NCBI GenBank assembly: GCA_036785325.1
Contig: JAXIVH010000240.1
Span: 156,739 to 220,738, forward strand
From: Urophycis tenuis
Lineage: Eukaryota; Chordata; Actinopteri; Gadiformes; Phycidae
DNA length: 64,000 bases
Reading direction: 5' to 3'
The stretch's first letter is position 1, and each line of letters starts with the position of its first letter. The notes beneath the pieces were generated by a model. It did not search any database. It worked only from the letters and a program-made list of their open reading frames with translations, and had not been told where the DNA came from. A program made the position numbers and the translations under genes. This document shows, in pieces, positions 43,500 to 64,000 of the stretch.

Positions 43500-45271
43500 G
43501 ATATGAGGCGGAATCAGAAGATAGCCATTTTAAGTGTGGCAATATTGGTACCTCCTGCGAGTAGCACAGGCTCAATACAATGTACTTCACGTGAAATAAA
43601 TACATATTTTGATTTGACACAGTTGTTTTTTCCCAAAAATAATTTCAATATAATTTGTCATGATGTGATAAGATGCGAGTCATTTTTTCTTCTTGTTACA
43701 CTTCCTCACGATTAGAAGTTGTACCTACCCCGATTTACTCGTTAGAGGGCGTACATGTTCTCCGTACATTTTTTACCCGCACAGCACCTACACATTTGTG
43801 ACTTTGACATTTGTGACTTTTACAATCATTATGACAACATGGCAAAAGTAACACGAGTCAAACAGCTGAAATCATGCGAAAGTAATGCAAAGAGTAAGAT
43901 ACAATTGCATGATCTCAAATTATTGAAATTCAATAGGATAAGATGTAGGCCTACCTTCTTGATCAGAAATCCTGAAAGGAGTGATCCCCCACTATGCGTT
44001 CCTTCTCAAGCTTTCTTCCTTTCTTATCAAGGGATATATTTATATATATATAAAATCCCCAGAGGTCCCTTAATGAACAAGGGAGAAACTTAAAACATAT
44101 ATTTATTTTTATCTTTGTGTGTAGGCCTACTATTGTAGGCCTAGATTTACCAGTCCCATGAAATTCCTTTGCTATGTTTTCATCAAAATAACTTGAGTGT
44201 GTGCTTAATAGTGCAAACAGGCGCCAAGATATCCAGGAACTTTGACTGGCTGAGAGCATATAGCTATGGTTGGCATGAGAGACATGCCCACACTTGTAGA
44301 GGCATGCGAACAAACAGAAAGACATTACGCTTGTTGCTACAGCTCAGCTACCCGAATTCAAAGTTTTGTTGAATGGACTTCTAGGGGAATGTCTTGTCCA
44401 GACTTAAAACAAAAAATGAAAGTGAATAATAGAAGGGAAATATCAAATTGGACATTTTAATTCCTGTAGTTGCAGCCTGGAAACATGCAAGTTCCCTCTT
44501 CAGCACAACCAGTGGTTTGTACAAGCATGTGTCTGGGCTTCATAGTGTCTTATATTTCATGCATGCTGGGTTCTTTTCCCCACTGGCAAATTCCAGAACG
44601 TCTGAGAACCCATAGATGTATGTTTATCAGTGCATCGTTCATGGTGAGAAGGCCAGTATGTTGAACAGCCCTTGAGATATTGGCTCTCATTGCTTGAACA
44701 CTATAACAGAAGGAAAATATAGTTGGCAATGAAAGTCACAAACATCTTAGGACAAGCTGGGACAAGGGAATAGAAGAAGCAGCCATACTTTCTGACAGCG
44801 TAAGTTATGAAGGTGGGCCTGTTTAGGTTTTTTATAAAACAGCAAAGTATTTATAAACAAGTATAATTTGTTTTTATTTTAAAGGATTTTTTATTTTGTG
44901 GAACAGCTGTACAATTATGTATTACTAGCATTATTATAATGTTGATATTTGTATATGCTTTTTTTTAACAGATGCCAAAACAAAAAAACAAAAAACTATT
45001 CCCCCTCTCTCTGTCCATCTCTCTGTCCTGCTGGTGCTGATGGTGCTGATGGTGCTGATGGTGCTGATGGTGCTGACAGTGCGAGTGGGGTGGGGGGGGG
45101 GGGTCATAAGCCGGATGTGAAAAGGAAGTGCTGAGAGCTTCACACCGCTATCTCCATGCGCATTGTGTCCATCTCCAATCATGTAGCCGGCGTATAACCT
45201 GCAGGCTCTGTGTAGCCTGCTCTGTGATCAGACCTTCGCTGAGGATTCACATCCATCTGCATGGTTTAGTA

Positions 45272-45740
45272 CATTGGTTCCCAAACGGTCTGCCGTGAGG
45301 CAAGTCCGTGTGTGCCGTGGGATTTTGTGACAACCATACATTATTATTGCAATATAAAACTAGACAAACATAATTATTTTTTTAATTTAGTTTATCAGTA
45401 CTTTGTATGGACTCAATTCATAATACAAAGGCAATATAGGGCCTACCTAAAAACATTTCTTTAATTCTTGCCTCATTTTTAATTTTGTGACCTGTCTGGT
45501 TTAAATGGGTGTGTTGCTGCTTTGATGAAGCCTAATTTGATATAGTTTCAAATACATTTTTGAAATATTTTGTTAATAAATATTTCGTCTTTGTCACATT
45601 TTATTTGGCATTAGTAAATAACTATGTACATTTACAGATATTTTACATGATATGAGTGATAACACATGTTATAAAAGCTATTTTACACAATAGATTTTTA
45701 CTTTGATGTGCCTTGGGCACAAAAAATTTGGGAACCACTG
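45272..45740. mobile_element. hAT-type MITE with 8-bp target duplication
   Basis: The ends are CATTGGTTCCCAAAC on the left and the reverse complement of CAGTGGTTCCCAAAT on the right. GTTTAGTA flanks both sides (45,264-45,271 and 45,741-45,748). An 8-bp target duplication and this TIR are typical of hAT (Charlie-like) non-autonomous elements. No transposase is present. Confidence 0.9.
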
Positions 45741-46081
45741 GTTTAGTAGTTTGCACATTTAGGACTCCCATAGCCACCACACATGAAAAATAATCCACAA
45801 AATGAATTCCAATTGAACTTATCTGAGGACCGACCAAAGATGTGTAGTCCTAGTTCTTGGAAAGTCTTTAGCACTTGGAGGACGTCTCACGGTGGTGGTA
45901 CAGCCAGATTACCATCAAGCATACCTATTCAGTAACAAAGGGCGATGGTGGATAATAGCAATACCGTTTGAGTACAGATCACTCATAACAACAGGCTGGT
46001 GGTGGCTGTGTATGCTGAGGTGACATCACGCATTCTGATTCATTGCAGGCTTGTCAAACCGGTACCTCGGATTGTCGACAT

Positions 46082-46112
46082 GCACACACACACAAACGCA
46101 CACCCACACCCA

Positions 46113-46152
<40 letters not shown>
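46082..46152. repeat. (CA)n microsatellite
   Basis: CA repeat with CCCA interruptions, about 270 bp upstream of the plcd1 start codon. Confidence 0.9.
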
Positions 46153-46155
<3 letters not shown>

Positions 46156-46417
46156 ACCCCCTACTCGGATTGTCAAAGAGAGGAGCACCTGTTGGCCGCC
46201 CTGTGTGAGAGTACACTTGTGAAGCCTGGCTCGCAGAACGACTTTTAAGTGAGTCTGCCGCAGTCGACGTCCACGTTCCAGAGCTGCTGCTGGGCTTATG
46301 GAAAGACGCAGAGCGGGACTAATCGGGTGAAAGTGTGCTCTGTGGCTCATTTAAACGACGTGAAGGTTAACATTTAGGGTCGGGGGACAAGACTTCGGGG
46401 GGAGAAAAAAGCGAAGC

Positions 46418-56262
<9,845 letters not shown>

Positions 56263-57865
56263 GACTGGCGTCTCACTGACTGACATACACACAGACACAC
56301 ACACATGCACACACACAGACACACGTCTCCCACTGAGAGGGACTCTTCTCACTGACAAAACATTGGTGTCACTACAAGACACTAAAACTCCTGCGGCAGT
56401 TTTTATTAGTATACCCATAGGTCTAGATGGATGTGTATCGACTTCTTTAGAAACTACTTTTCTGTGTCTGTCTACAAACCCGCAAATTCACCAGCTTTTT
56501 TTTGTTGTTGTTGTGGTTTTGAGGATAACGTGAATGATTACAAGATGTGTAGAAGCACTATTTTCTTTTTCTAGTACCATAGTCATTTTATACTTGAAGC
56601 CTGTAGGCGAGGGCATTCTCTTTGGGAAAGTGGCCCGCGTGTCTCTCTAAATCACACTGTAGTGCAGATTGGACCGCGTTAGTTTGAGACAGTATTTCTA
56701 TTGGGTTTTAATTGGCTCATGTAGGTTGATTCACTTTGTTTGCTGAACTACTTTCTCCAGCATCTGTAGCCTGTGTCATATTATAATGCCTTAATTTATG
56801 TGTCCGCCCATATTGAATGAACTACATGTTGCATCATCGTACTGGATCGCTTTATCCACGTCTTATTCCTGTGTCAGAGTTAACTGTAACAGTGCTTTTT
56901 TTTTTAGCTCTGATAAAGAACATTTCAAACAAAATTGTGTTTTTTGTTTGTTTGATCATTGACACTTATTACACTTATTTACTGGGAAAACTCAGACTAA
57001 TCCAGTGGAAATGTTCATACAGTGTCATATTGTCAGCTCACTCTCCGAGTATCACTGTTGATTATCATTAATTAATTTTTATTGAATCGGTTCTTAATGA
57101 GAGATCATTTAATGTAATGACATTTTAGCGCCTGAACGCCAATATTCTTCAATACATCTCAAGCCATAGGACTTGTCACTTGGCAGCCATGTTGGCTCTC
57201 AAGCAGCTCGTCTCCCCACCCAGCTACAGTTGAGATTCAACATGGCGGCTTAGCGAACAAGGCCTATTCAACTTCATTCTCAGATGGCCAGATCAGGGCT
57301 ACCAAAATGGCACTGATGGAGATGTCTCACAGCCATCCTGCTTAAAAAGGTATGTGAAAAAGAAATGCATTTTTACAACATGAAATCAGGGAACAGTCTA
57401 AAGAATATGACAATAAAAGGACATCTCCCGGACATGAATTAAATACGGGCTGCTATATGGGAAGGCAGGCAGCTTTGTCAGGACAACAATGCCAGGTTAG
57501 AGCAGTCAATAGTCTCTACCCGCCCTGCAGGAGGGACACGCCCTCAACACACAGCCTTGTGGCCCACAGCTAAAGCTCAAAACAGGCGCATCCTGCAATA
57601 CGAGACGTGCAAAATCCAGAGATTTTGGGTCAAAGCCCCGGGGTTTTGTGGTCTAACCTATAGAACTAGTTAGGCGGACACCTTTAGCTTTCGTAGGTTG
57701 AAAGGACGACGAAAAAGGACATTTGCTCCATGACGTGGTTGCATTTAATCGGCTTAACTTACTCTATAGGAATGAAACACAAATGTCAAACGTGTCAAAT
57801 CACTCGACTTCCTGTATCTTCGTACCGCGGATCCAAAAGGTGCAATAATAAAACGAGAAGTGCTC
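56263..57865. other. plcd1 3' UTR and convergent intergenic space
   Basis: Non-coding. Candidate plus-strand poly(A) signals AATAAA are at 57,412-57,417 and 57,847-57,852, so the plcd1 3' UTR could be 1.1-1.6 kb. Its end is not resolved. No other gene was recognised. The facing gene ctdspl ends near 57,870, so the two transcripts may meet or overlap. Confidence 0.45.
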
Positions 57866-57869
57866 TTTG

Positions 57870-60800
57870 TAAAAAGGTGCTTTTTATTGTGACATGTCCA
57901 GGAGGAAGTTACTTAGTTAGGTCATGAATAAAGTTCACTGTAAAAATATATACTGCAGTCAGGAGTAACGTCCCTCTCACAATGGGGACTGGAGGGGCCG
58001 GGAGGGCTAGACCTTTCATCAGCTAGAAAGACTAAGAAATAGACCTTTAATCCGGTAGAGAGCGACGAGACAGAAAGGGGAGATCACACTTGTGCTAAGT
58101 GATAATGCTTTGGCCTTTTGAGTCGTGTACCGCACAGAACGACAAGAAAATAATTTACTCGACAGGTGTGAAGAAGTTGCTCTCTACAAACCGTTCCTAT
58201 GGTTACCGCTGCAGCGTAGTGTGCGGAAGGGAAACGTGTAAAACGAACTGAAAAAGGAGCGACGGACCAGGAAGTAAGATCGAGTGACTGAAGCTTGTTT
58301 TTTTAACTTTTTTTTTTTTTACTCTCCGTTAAATGAATCCGGAAAACGGGTGACAGTGCGATGAGGTGAACGGACACGCCCAGACGTTTAAACAATGGAG
58401 CACAATCATCCAACACACACACTCACCAAAACAAACACACAAAACACATCTGATCCCTCCGAGAGATGAGGACCTGACGGAAAAAAAAACTGAAAGCGAC
58501 AAAAGTAAGGAGGGCATTACTGTGCATGAGAACGAACGAAAACAAAACTAAGATACAAAAAAAAGGTGGATTACTTGTAATATGCAGCTTTTTTTCTTTT
58601 TTCCAAACCAAAATACTGACAAACAGGTAACTATAAAAATATCACAATGGTACGATCCAACGGTTGCCAACGGAACCACAAGAAGAGTAAAATGAACACT
58701 GAACATTTTTTGTGTGTGTGTGTAAAAATGACATTGCACCAAAACCAGCATCGTGAGAGTGAACGCTAAAACCGCCCCGAAACCTCCTCCGCCGCGTCCA
58801 CCAACACGACCCAAACAATGACTGAACACGTCAACACACCCACGGGGGCCACATCCGACACAAAGATTCCCGTGGAAGTACTCTGATGACCAAATAAAAG
58901 TCTCTTAAAAAAATGTACAACCAGGACTTTAAAATGAAGACACACCGGGATGACGGACGCGATTGGCTTCACTCGTCCTGACGACCACTTCCTGTTCCCG
59001 TCACACCAGGCTGATGCAGCCAGCCAATCAGATTCTGCCAATTAGTCCACCGCTCAGTGTCCAACTGAAATTCCCAAAACAAGGTGAGGTGGGGAGAGAA
59101 AGTGAGCGAGGTTGACGCTAGAAAACACCGCTGTAACCTCATGAATGGAGATTGCTTTTGAATGTGTCCACGGGCAGTAAGGCATCCAGGCCGCAGAGAG
59201 AGGGTTCACAGTCCTGTAGCAGAGCCTCCACAGGGTCCCACCGAGGGCTGGCCAGATAAACATGCGGGGCAAACGGTTTGAACTCTGAATTTTGGGGAAC
59301 ACCTTCAAACTTTTATTTTGAAAAAGGCAAAACGTTTTTTTTTGTTGTTGTTTTTTTGCCGTCGACTAAAACGAATCACGCGAGAACAAAAGGGGGGGGG
59401 GGGGGTACATTACTGGGCTGCTTTAAAGGGTATGGCCACACGTGAGGGGTGGTGAACACCCCCACAGCCTGCGTCGTGCCATCGTGTTTCCTTTACAACA
59501 ACGTGTCCGACTTAACAAGGGAACCCTTCTGCCGTTCAGAACAACAGCGAACCTCAAGACGCCTGAAACGCCAAACAGAACCCCTGCTCCCCACGGACCA
59601 GGCCAGCCCTCGTCAGAACAAACCCTCGAAGGTCGTCTTTGTCAAGTCCCCCCCCCCCCCGCCCCCCCCCCCACCCCACCAGAAAGAAGGTTATTGCCAT
59701 GACAACGGATGTTTCAGCACTCTGTATGTATGTGTGTGTGTGTCTCCTCTATGATATAGGCACTGAGGTGAAGAGAGGTGGTGGGGTAGGGGTGGGGGGG
59801 GGGGGGGGGCACGTGCCGCCACAGCGCCCAGACCCCGAACTCTCCAGCCAGACGACTCGTCTGAGAAAATAAAATTGTCGTACTTCAAAGAAAAGCGATG
59901 TCACTTGGCACTCACGCCCCGCCCTCTCCCCCCCACCCCCACCCGTGGGACCCCGCCTCGCCTGAAGCCTCCCAAGGGAACACCTTTGTGTGGACCGTGT
60001 GCAGGTTAAGATGTGGCGGCAGGGCTCCCTCTATGGGCGGCAGACAGAATCAAGCCGGTAAAAAAAAAAATCCCGGAACCTCCACTAGAATCAGAACGAT
60101 CCCAGTATAATTCAAACATACCGCCGAATCGCCAACCCGCCCCCCACCTTGTTCCGGACCGTTCCCGCCGAGGACCCTACCGTCTTGCTTGGCAAACGAC
60201 ACCCTGGAGGCCCGCGTGTCGTCGTGGCGACGCGCACGCAGGAGGGACCGAAATGATGGCACACGGGGGGTCGTGTTGTGTGGAACCCCAACCCAGGAAA
60301 CAGATGAGGGATAAACCGCTGTGATATGTGGTCGTTCACCGTCACAAACACGCTCCTTTTGCTCGGGAACCACAAGAAGAAAAGAAAAAAAAAAAAAAAA
60401 AAAAAAAAGCTATTCTATGAGTAAGATTTGAGAAGTCAAATAAAAGGAGAAACCCACGTCTACATAATGGCACGAGCAGAAACTGAACGAGATAAAAAGG
60501 TCAGGAGGCCTAAAACCACAGGGGACGGGTTCTGAAATCGCAGGGCGTGACTGATCTGTTGTGAGCGACCCGGTCCACGGTAAAGCATACATCGTCTGTT
60601 TGAAAAGGTTGAAGTCCTCTGTGGAGGGGTCTGGCATGTACAAAACACAGCCCCCTTTAAAAACATTCACACAAGGCACTTCATTCGGTAGGAAAAAGCA
60701 ACAGGAGACGCGTGGAGGGGGGGGGGGGGGGCCTTTCCTACGACCAGAAACTACCTGCATAGCAAAAACACAGGGACCCCCCCCTCCTCCCCCTCCTCGC

Positions 60801-61212
60801 CTCTCCCCCCCCTCACACTCCTCCACAGAACACGTTTCTGACGGCAAAAACTAACATCGCTCGAATATGCTTTCTTTCTTTTGGTTTTTAAAATAAGCAC
60901 TTTGCCAATAGTAAAATCCCGTCTGTTGCTTTGAAAATAAAGACTCGAGTCGTTCTGTCCGGTCCTTCGAGAGGGGGGGGGGGGGTCAGACACAGTGCTC
61001 CAGGGATATGGAGGCCAGTCTATTTTTTTTTTTTTCTTCCTTGTCCGTGTTGTACTCTTCCTCGCACAGAGAAGTCCGTCCTCCAGCGGGTCAGAGAGAG
61101 GGGAGGAGGGTTCAGGTAGAAGAAGTATAGTATTGTTTAGTTCATTTCCACAGTGAGACTCCATGGGTCGCCCCCTGGTGGGCGCAACCAGGGGGGCACA
61201 CGGGCACGTGTA

Positions 61213-61250
<38 letters not shown>

Positions 61251-61435
61251 GGGGGTTCTGCCTGAGTTCTGAGTCAGATGTGTGGGTGGGTCGAGTGGAG
61301 GGGGGGGGGGGGGGGGCGGTCGTCGGGGTCAGGGGTCAGCGAGAGAGACACACAGGGCCGGGGATGGGAACGCGCTGGTGGCCCCGCGAGGAGGAGGCGG
61401 AGGAGGAGCAGGTGGAGGAGGAGGAGGTGCTCCTG
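57870..61435 (-). other. ctdspl: 3' UTR of ctdspl
   Basis: There is no coding exon between the ctdspl stop (61,436-61,438) and an AATAAA on the minus strand at 57,883-57,888 (CACAATAAAAAGCACC). A 3' UTR of about 3.5 kb is usual for vertebrate CTDSPL. It is rich in poly-C and poly-G runs (59,391-59,405; 59,649-59,675; 59,795-59,810; 60,717-60,731; 60,974-60,986) and carries a (GT)n at 61,216-61,248. The extent is inferred. Confidence 0.55.
57883..57888 (-). terminator. ctdspl: Candidate poly(A) signal of ctdspl
   Basis: AATAAA on the minus strand, about 3.5 kb beyond the stop codon. Confidence 0.45.
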
Positions 61436-62815
61436 CTACCTCCCTCTCAGGTCCTGCAGGACGCCGTAGACCTCGTCCTCTTTGCTCAGTCCCTCAAAGA
61501 AAGGCAGCAGGTCCAGCAGCTCAGAGTCGCTCATGTCATCGAACCAGGACTGCACCGGTACCTGAGGACAGGGAGGGAGGGAGGGAGTCAGAACATCGCC
61601 ATGACGATGACGATGACGATCCCGCATCCCATAAAAAAAGAGCATTGACCCTTCTGGGAAGGAAACCCTGCATGGCGCTTCCCAGACCGCTGGTGGACAA
61701 ACGTCACCACCCTATTGTCTTCCTCTAAAAATACGTTTCGTTTTTCAACATCGACACGGGACATATTCCGTCCCACTCCAACAACAGTCAACAGTCCCTT
61801 TAAACCAAACCACCTGCACCCCGCCCTGCCCCGCCCAGGTACCCGGGCTGCGCGGGACTCACCGCATTCTCCGGGTGGAAGATGTAGGAGGCGGGCGAGT
61901 TGTCCACGATGATGACGCTGGCCAGCTCGCGGCCCAGCCGGCTGAGGTCCTTCACGTAGTTCCCCCGGTGGAAGACACACGACTCCCTGAAGAGGCGGGC
62001 GCGGAACACCCCCCACTGGTCCAGCAGGTCGGCCACGGGGTCGGCATACTGTCAGACCGGCAACGTTCAAGGGTCAGGGGTCAAACTCTTGGTTCGGTGT
62101 CATAGCTGTGCTGCTTTACCACCACTCAGCACTACTAAGCAGACAAGTTTTATCCAAAGTGACTCGGGGGAATTGGGGTACGTGTCATCGAGGAGGATAA
62201 ACACATGGGTTCGGGCATCAAGGATTCCTACAGGTGGACCGGACATTGGGGATCGAACCCGGTCATTTTTTTGTAAGACTTTGGACGTTGGGATGGAGCC
62301 CCAACACGTTTTGAGCTGGTGAGTTTGAGCACACCGCCTGCTAGACGCTTCTGCCGGCAGGCGTCTCTGACTGACTGCCTGCTTACCCCCCTACCCCCCG
62401 CCCCCCGCGGTAGGTAAACAGCACGCTTTCGGGAGTACAGCCGGGAGGACGTGTTTAACGAGAGACGGGGCCGGGGGGGGGGGGGGTGACTTATCACGCC
62501 AGCCCGCACCATGGAAACGTCTGGCGACCACTGGCCGTTATGGCAAACTCTACAGTTGTCTAGACGGAGTCTATCGTGGACTTACCCGAGAAACACTGGC
62601 TAAGGCCGGTGGATAAGACAAGAGGTCCACAACGAGAAACAGAGAAGGAGTGGGAAGGTTAGTGGGTCGGTATAGAAGATGAGCGACAAACACAAGTGAC
62701 CAATGAGATGACGACAAGATGGACCGGGGCGAAAGGACTGAGCCAATGGGAAGACAGAGGGGGCGAGCGGGGGAGTAGACGTGTCAGCAGAGCAGGAAGC
62801 CAGAGAGATCGTGGT

Positions 62816-62853
<38 letters not shown>

Positions 62854-63597
62854 CGTACGAGAACGTGGCGTACCTTGGCTAGACTGGCGGTGAACAGCAC
62901 ACATTCAAACAGCTCTCCCATCCGCTGCAGAAACTCGTCCACATGTGGTCTTTTTAGCACATACACCTGAGGAGAACCGGGCAAATGTAAAAAAAAAAAA
63001 AAAAAAAAAAGTATTTCCTGAGTACAGTTTTTCTTAAGGATTTTTTTTTCAACTTCACAAATAAAGTTGCATTGAATAACATGATAATAATATCATATAA
63101 TACTAATAACAACAACATTAGAATCAGATGGTCCCTCGTCGGTCCAGGGACTCCCACCCAGGGGCAAGTAATCACGAATAGGCCAACCAGGACAACCACA
63201 GCCTATCCTGGATTACTTGAACTGGGTTGGAGCCGGTCGTCAGGATCCTCCCACCAGAGCATGAGAACCTTACTGGAGCAGAATCCCATGAGCATCCATT
63301 CATTCATTCATTCATCGTGAGCATTTACCTTCTAGGTTAGCAGATGCTTTTATCCAAAGCGACCTACGGTACACCTACATTAGATGCATGCCATTGAGAA
63401 GCAGGGTAGGGGTTAGCCTTCAGGTAGGGTCGGGGGGATGGAACCCAGCACCTTTCGGTCGAGAGCCGAACACTTCAACCGGTGGACTGTGTATGATCAA
63501 CTCCCCAGAACGTTGAAAAGGTCATCCGAGAGAACAGTACCTGATGGACAGTACCGTCGATCTCCACGGGAACGATGAAGTCGGCATTGCTGATCGG
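61436..63597 (-). CDS. ctdspl: CTD small phosphatase-like (3' part)
   Basis: This nuclear FCP/SCP-type phosphatase dephosphorylates Ser5 of the RNA polymerase II C-terminal domain; the family acts in REST-dependent silencing and on RB. Visible coding exons: 63597-63541 (19 codons, [19 protein letters not shown]), 62966-62874 ([20 protein letters not shown], then [11 protein letters not shown]), 62048-61863 ([47 protein letters not shown]), 61561-61436 ([20 protein letters not shown] to the stop TAG). All are phase 0. Together they give the last 153 residues of a protein of about 270. The N-terminus and the DxDxT nucleophile motif lie beyond the right edge. [12 protein letters not shown] is closer to CTDSPL than to CTDSP1/2, and plcd1 adjacency supports this. 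Confidence 0.92.
62195..62280 (-). mobile_element. Possible SINE fragment
   Basis: A short tRNA-like piece with a degenerate B-box on the opposite strand (GGGGATCGAACCCGGTC on plus) lies in a ctdspl intron. Tentative. Confidence 0.35.
62820..62849. repeat. (GA)n microsatellite
   Basis: Fourteen to fifteen GA units about 25 bases from the donor of the ctdspl exon 62874-62966. Confidence 0.95.
63151..63233 (-). ncRNA. mir26a: mir-26a microRNA precursor in a ctdspl intron
   Basis: On the minus strand the 5' arm (63,200-63,221) begins TTCAAGTAATCCAGGATAGG, the mature miR-26a sequence. The 3' arm (63,163-63,184) reads GGCCTATTCGTGATTACTTG, matching the miR-26a star. The arms pair over nearly their full length, and the stem continues into the flanks (CTCCAACCCAG against CTGGGTGGGAG) with a loop of about 15 nt. 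It lies between the visible ctdspl exons 63541-63597 and 62874-62966, in the same orientation, as in mammals where mir-26a-1 sits in a CTDSPL intron. It is probably co-transcribed with the host gene. Confidence 0.95.
63325..63490 (-). mobile_element. V-SINE-like / tRNA-derived SINE
   Basis: It contains the tail AGCAGATGCTTTTATCCAAA and a tRNA-like head on the opposite end (GGGATGGAACCCAGCACC, GAGAGCCGAACACTTCAACC). It lies in the ctdspl intron next to mir-26a. Confidence 0.55.
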
Positions 63598-64000
63598 CTG
63601 CAGCACAACACAACAAAACAAAAGAAAACAAAACAAACTCACTCACAAGTCAGCCTCCCCCCCCCCCCCCCCCCCTCCCCCCACAGCCCGGGCGGCGCGC
63701 TGCAGTAACCGCGACTCAACAGCAGAGGTCCCTCAAGTACGCGGCTAAAAGTGGGCCACCAGAGAGACGCTCGGGGCTTAAGGGAGAGAGGGACGTGCGC
63801 CAAGGGGGAAAATAATACGCCACCTTCTCCTGCCAAAACAAATGGGCCCTCGTTCGTCCTCTTGACTAGCTCAACCTTTTGGTTTCGCCTCGGGAGTAGG
63901 CCGCCATATGGCAGCAGCAGCGGAGGAGAGGGCAGACTAGTGGAGGAGGAGACACCCTTAAGAGCCCCCTTTGGATTGTAATGCCCATATCTGCCGGGCT
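63598..64000. other. ctdspl intron, right edge of window
   Basis: This is the intron upstream of the first visible ctdspl exon. It has a C-rich run at 63,657-63,680. The preceding coding exon (DxDxT motif) is not in this stretch. Confidence 0.6.

Larger units (their letters stand above)
43305..46417. other. Divergent intergenic region between oxsr1 and plcd1
   Basis: The region contains the 5' flanks of both genes: oxsr1 leftwards and plcd1 rightwards. Recognised contents are a pair of ATTACGTAA motifs near oxsr1, a hAT MITE at 45,272-45,740, a short tandem GGTGCTGAT array at 45,029-45,082, and a (CA)n array at 46,082-46,150. No coding exon was seen. Confidence 0.6.

Overview
The window is vertebrate nuclear DNA, most likely from a teleost fish. 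Evidence: split genes with GT-AG introns, long (CA)n/(GT)n arrays, fish-type tRNA-derived SINEs, LINE and DNA-transposon fossils, and protein-coding exons that match vertebrate families in length and phase. The gene order (an slc22a13-like cluster, oxsr1, plcd1, ctdspl) recalls the human 3p22 neighbourhood of SLC22A13/14, OXSR1, PLCD1 and CTDSPL.

Region 1 (1-30,150) is a tandem cluster of three slc22a13-like organic-anion transporter genes, all on the minus strand. Copy A (2,486-8,103) is chimeric: it carries two versions of exon 4 and a 5-nt deletion with a stop in exon 3, so it is probably broken. Copy B (19,014-24,324; 541 aa predicted) and copy C (25,429-30,148; 543 aa predicted) are intact in ten exons. 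A segment of about 6.2 kb holding the 3' half of copy B is repeated almost identically as the 3' half of copy A (1-about 6,690 and about 14,818-22,826). Each duplicate has its own later retroelement insertion. Parts of exon 1 and exon 9, and a 36-bp minisatellite at the start of intron 9, are nearly identical in all three copies, which suggests gene conversion. A disrupted TRIM35/zinc-binding-protein-A33-like gene (10,872-13,082) and a LINE fragment (13,690-14,700) lie between A and B.

Region 2 (30,475-43,304, minus) is oxsr1, the STE20-type kinase of the WNK pathway: 17 coding exons, 539 aa, and a 3' UTR of about 2.8 kb. Its introns are full of microsatellites, a TIR element and an unusual tandem array carrying copies of a 3' splice site. 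Region 3 (43,305-46,417) is the divergent intergenic space with a clean hAT MITE.

Region 4 (46,418-56,262, plus) is plcd1, phospholipase C delta 1: 15 coding exons, 756 aa predicted. Region 5 (about 57,870-64,000, minus) is the 3' part of ctdspl, a small CTD phosphatase: the last four coding exons, a long 3' UTR, and a mir-26a hairpin in the intron between the first two visible exons. The upstream ctdspl exons, including the DxDxT catalytic motif, lie outside the window.

All exon boundaries were read by eye from splice signals, reading-phase continuity and family knowledge. No alignment or database search was run.
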